Below are positions 6,228 to 6,391 of a stretch of 6,391 nucleotides of DNA, one piece after another (positions within the stretch are counted from its first letter, which is position 1; every line of letters starts with the position of its first letter). The stretch is from Pseudomonadota bacterium. Its GTDB lineage: Bacteria; Pseudomonadota; Alphaproteobacteria; Rhizobiales; Xanthobacteraceae. The notes beneath the pieces were generated by a model. The model had not been told where the DNA came from. It saw only the letters and a program-made list of their open reading frames with translations, and ran no database searches. Both the position numbers and the translations under genes were made by a program. Location of the stretch: assembly GCA_963205465.1 (NCBI GenBank), contig CAUJKG010000282.1:1-6391 (forward strand). Reading direction: 5' to 3'.

Positions 6228-6391
6228 ATGGATCAAGGAAACCCCGCCGTAACTGCTTATGTCGAGCAATTTCGCAGCGATACGGCGTGGCTTGATGCGT
6301 TCGAAAGACGAATGGCGAGAGTCGAATCCGGGTCGCTAGATCCAAAAGCCCGTGAATTAGTGTTCGTCGTCGGGCATCTGATCAATAATTT
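6228..6391 (+). CDS. Probable carboxymuconolactone decarboxylase/AhpD-like protein, N-terminal part cut by right edge
   Basis: ATG 6228 starts an open frame that runs off the right edge after 54 codons. AAGGA at 6215-6219 lies 8 bases upstream and supports this start. The segment SLDPKARELVFVVGHLIN (36-53) resembles the first helix of carboxymuconolactone decarboxylase family domains, where L-D/S-P-K-x-R-E-L-hydrophobic is common. The preceding WLDAFERRMARVESG also resembles the helix that leads into this domain. The family covers gamma-carboxymuconolactone decarboxylases and AhpD-type peroxidase partners with a CxxC motif; the part that would tell them apart is outside the window. It follows the second flavin-reductase-like gene after a 160-base gap. 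Confidence 0.6.
   Translation, partial: MDQGNPAVTAYVEQFRSDTAWLDAFERRMARVESGSLDPKARELVFVVGHLINN

Overview
The window reads as one tightly packed, all plus-strand cluster of catabolic-type enzyme genes from a moderately GC-rich bacterium. The codon use (many GCG, CGG, GGC and GAT codons), the protein family mix and the short gaps suggest an alphaproteobacterium, with the Bradyrhizobium/Afipia/Rhodopseudomonas group as the most natural guess. That placement is inference: no rRNA or other taxonomic marker is present. No tRNA, rRNA, CRISPR array, insertion sequence or transposase is seen.

Layout: (1) 2-268, C-terminal end of a protein cut by the left edge, family not recognised. (2) 295-1317, luciferase-like (LLM class) flavin-dependent oxidoreductase. 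(3) 1314-2687, M17 (leucyl aminopeptidase) family metallopeptidase, overlapping gene 2 by 4 bases (ATGA). (4) 2704-3342, flavin-reductase-like (DIM6/NTAB) protein. (5) 3410-4075, GntR regulator of the FadR/FCD subfamily, after a 67-base gap that is the most likely place for an internal promoter or operator. (6) 4092-5435, class III PLP-dependent aminotransferase, probably starting at TTG. (7) 5453-6067, a second DIM6/NTAB protein, clearly a paralogue of gene 4. (8) 6068-6227, a 160-base gap with only a 44-codon ORF. (9) 6228 to the right edge, N-terminus of a probable carboxymuconolactone decarboxylase/AhpD-like protein.

How the genes may work together: LLM monooxygenases often need reduced flavin from a partner reductase, and the cluster carries two proteins of a flavin-binding/reductase family. 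An M17 peptidase would release amino groups or cleave an amide or peptide bond, and a class III aminotransferase would remove an amine. A GntR/FCD regulator, whose family usually senses carboxylic acid intermediates, could control the set. The cluster therefore looks like a pathway for an amide- or amine-bearing, possibly heterocyclic or aromatic, small molecule. The substrate cannot be read from the sequence. No ring-cleavage dioxygenase or transporter lies inside the window, so the pathway probably extends on both sides.
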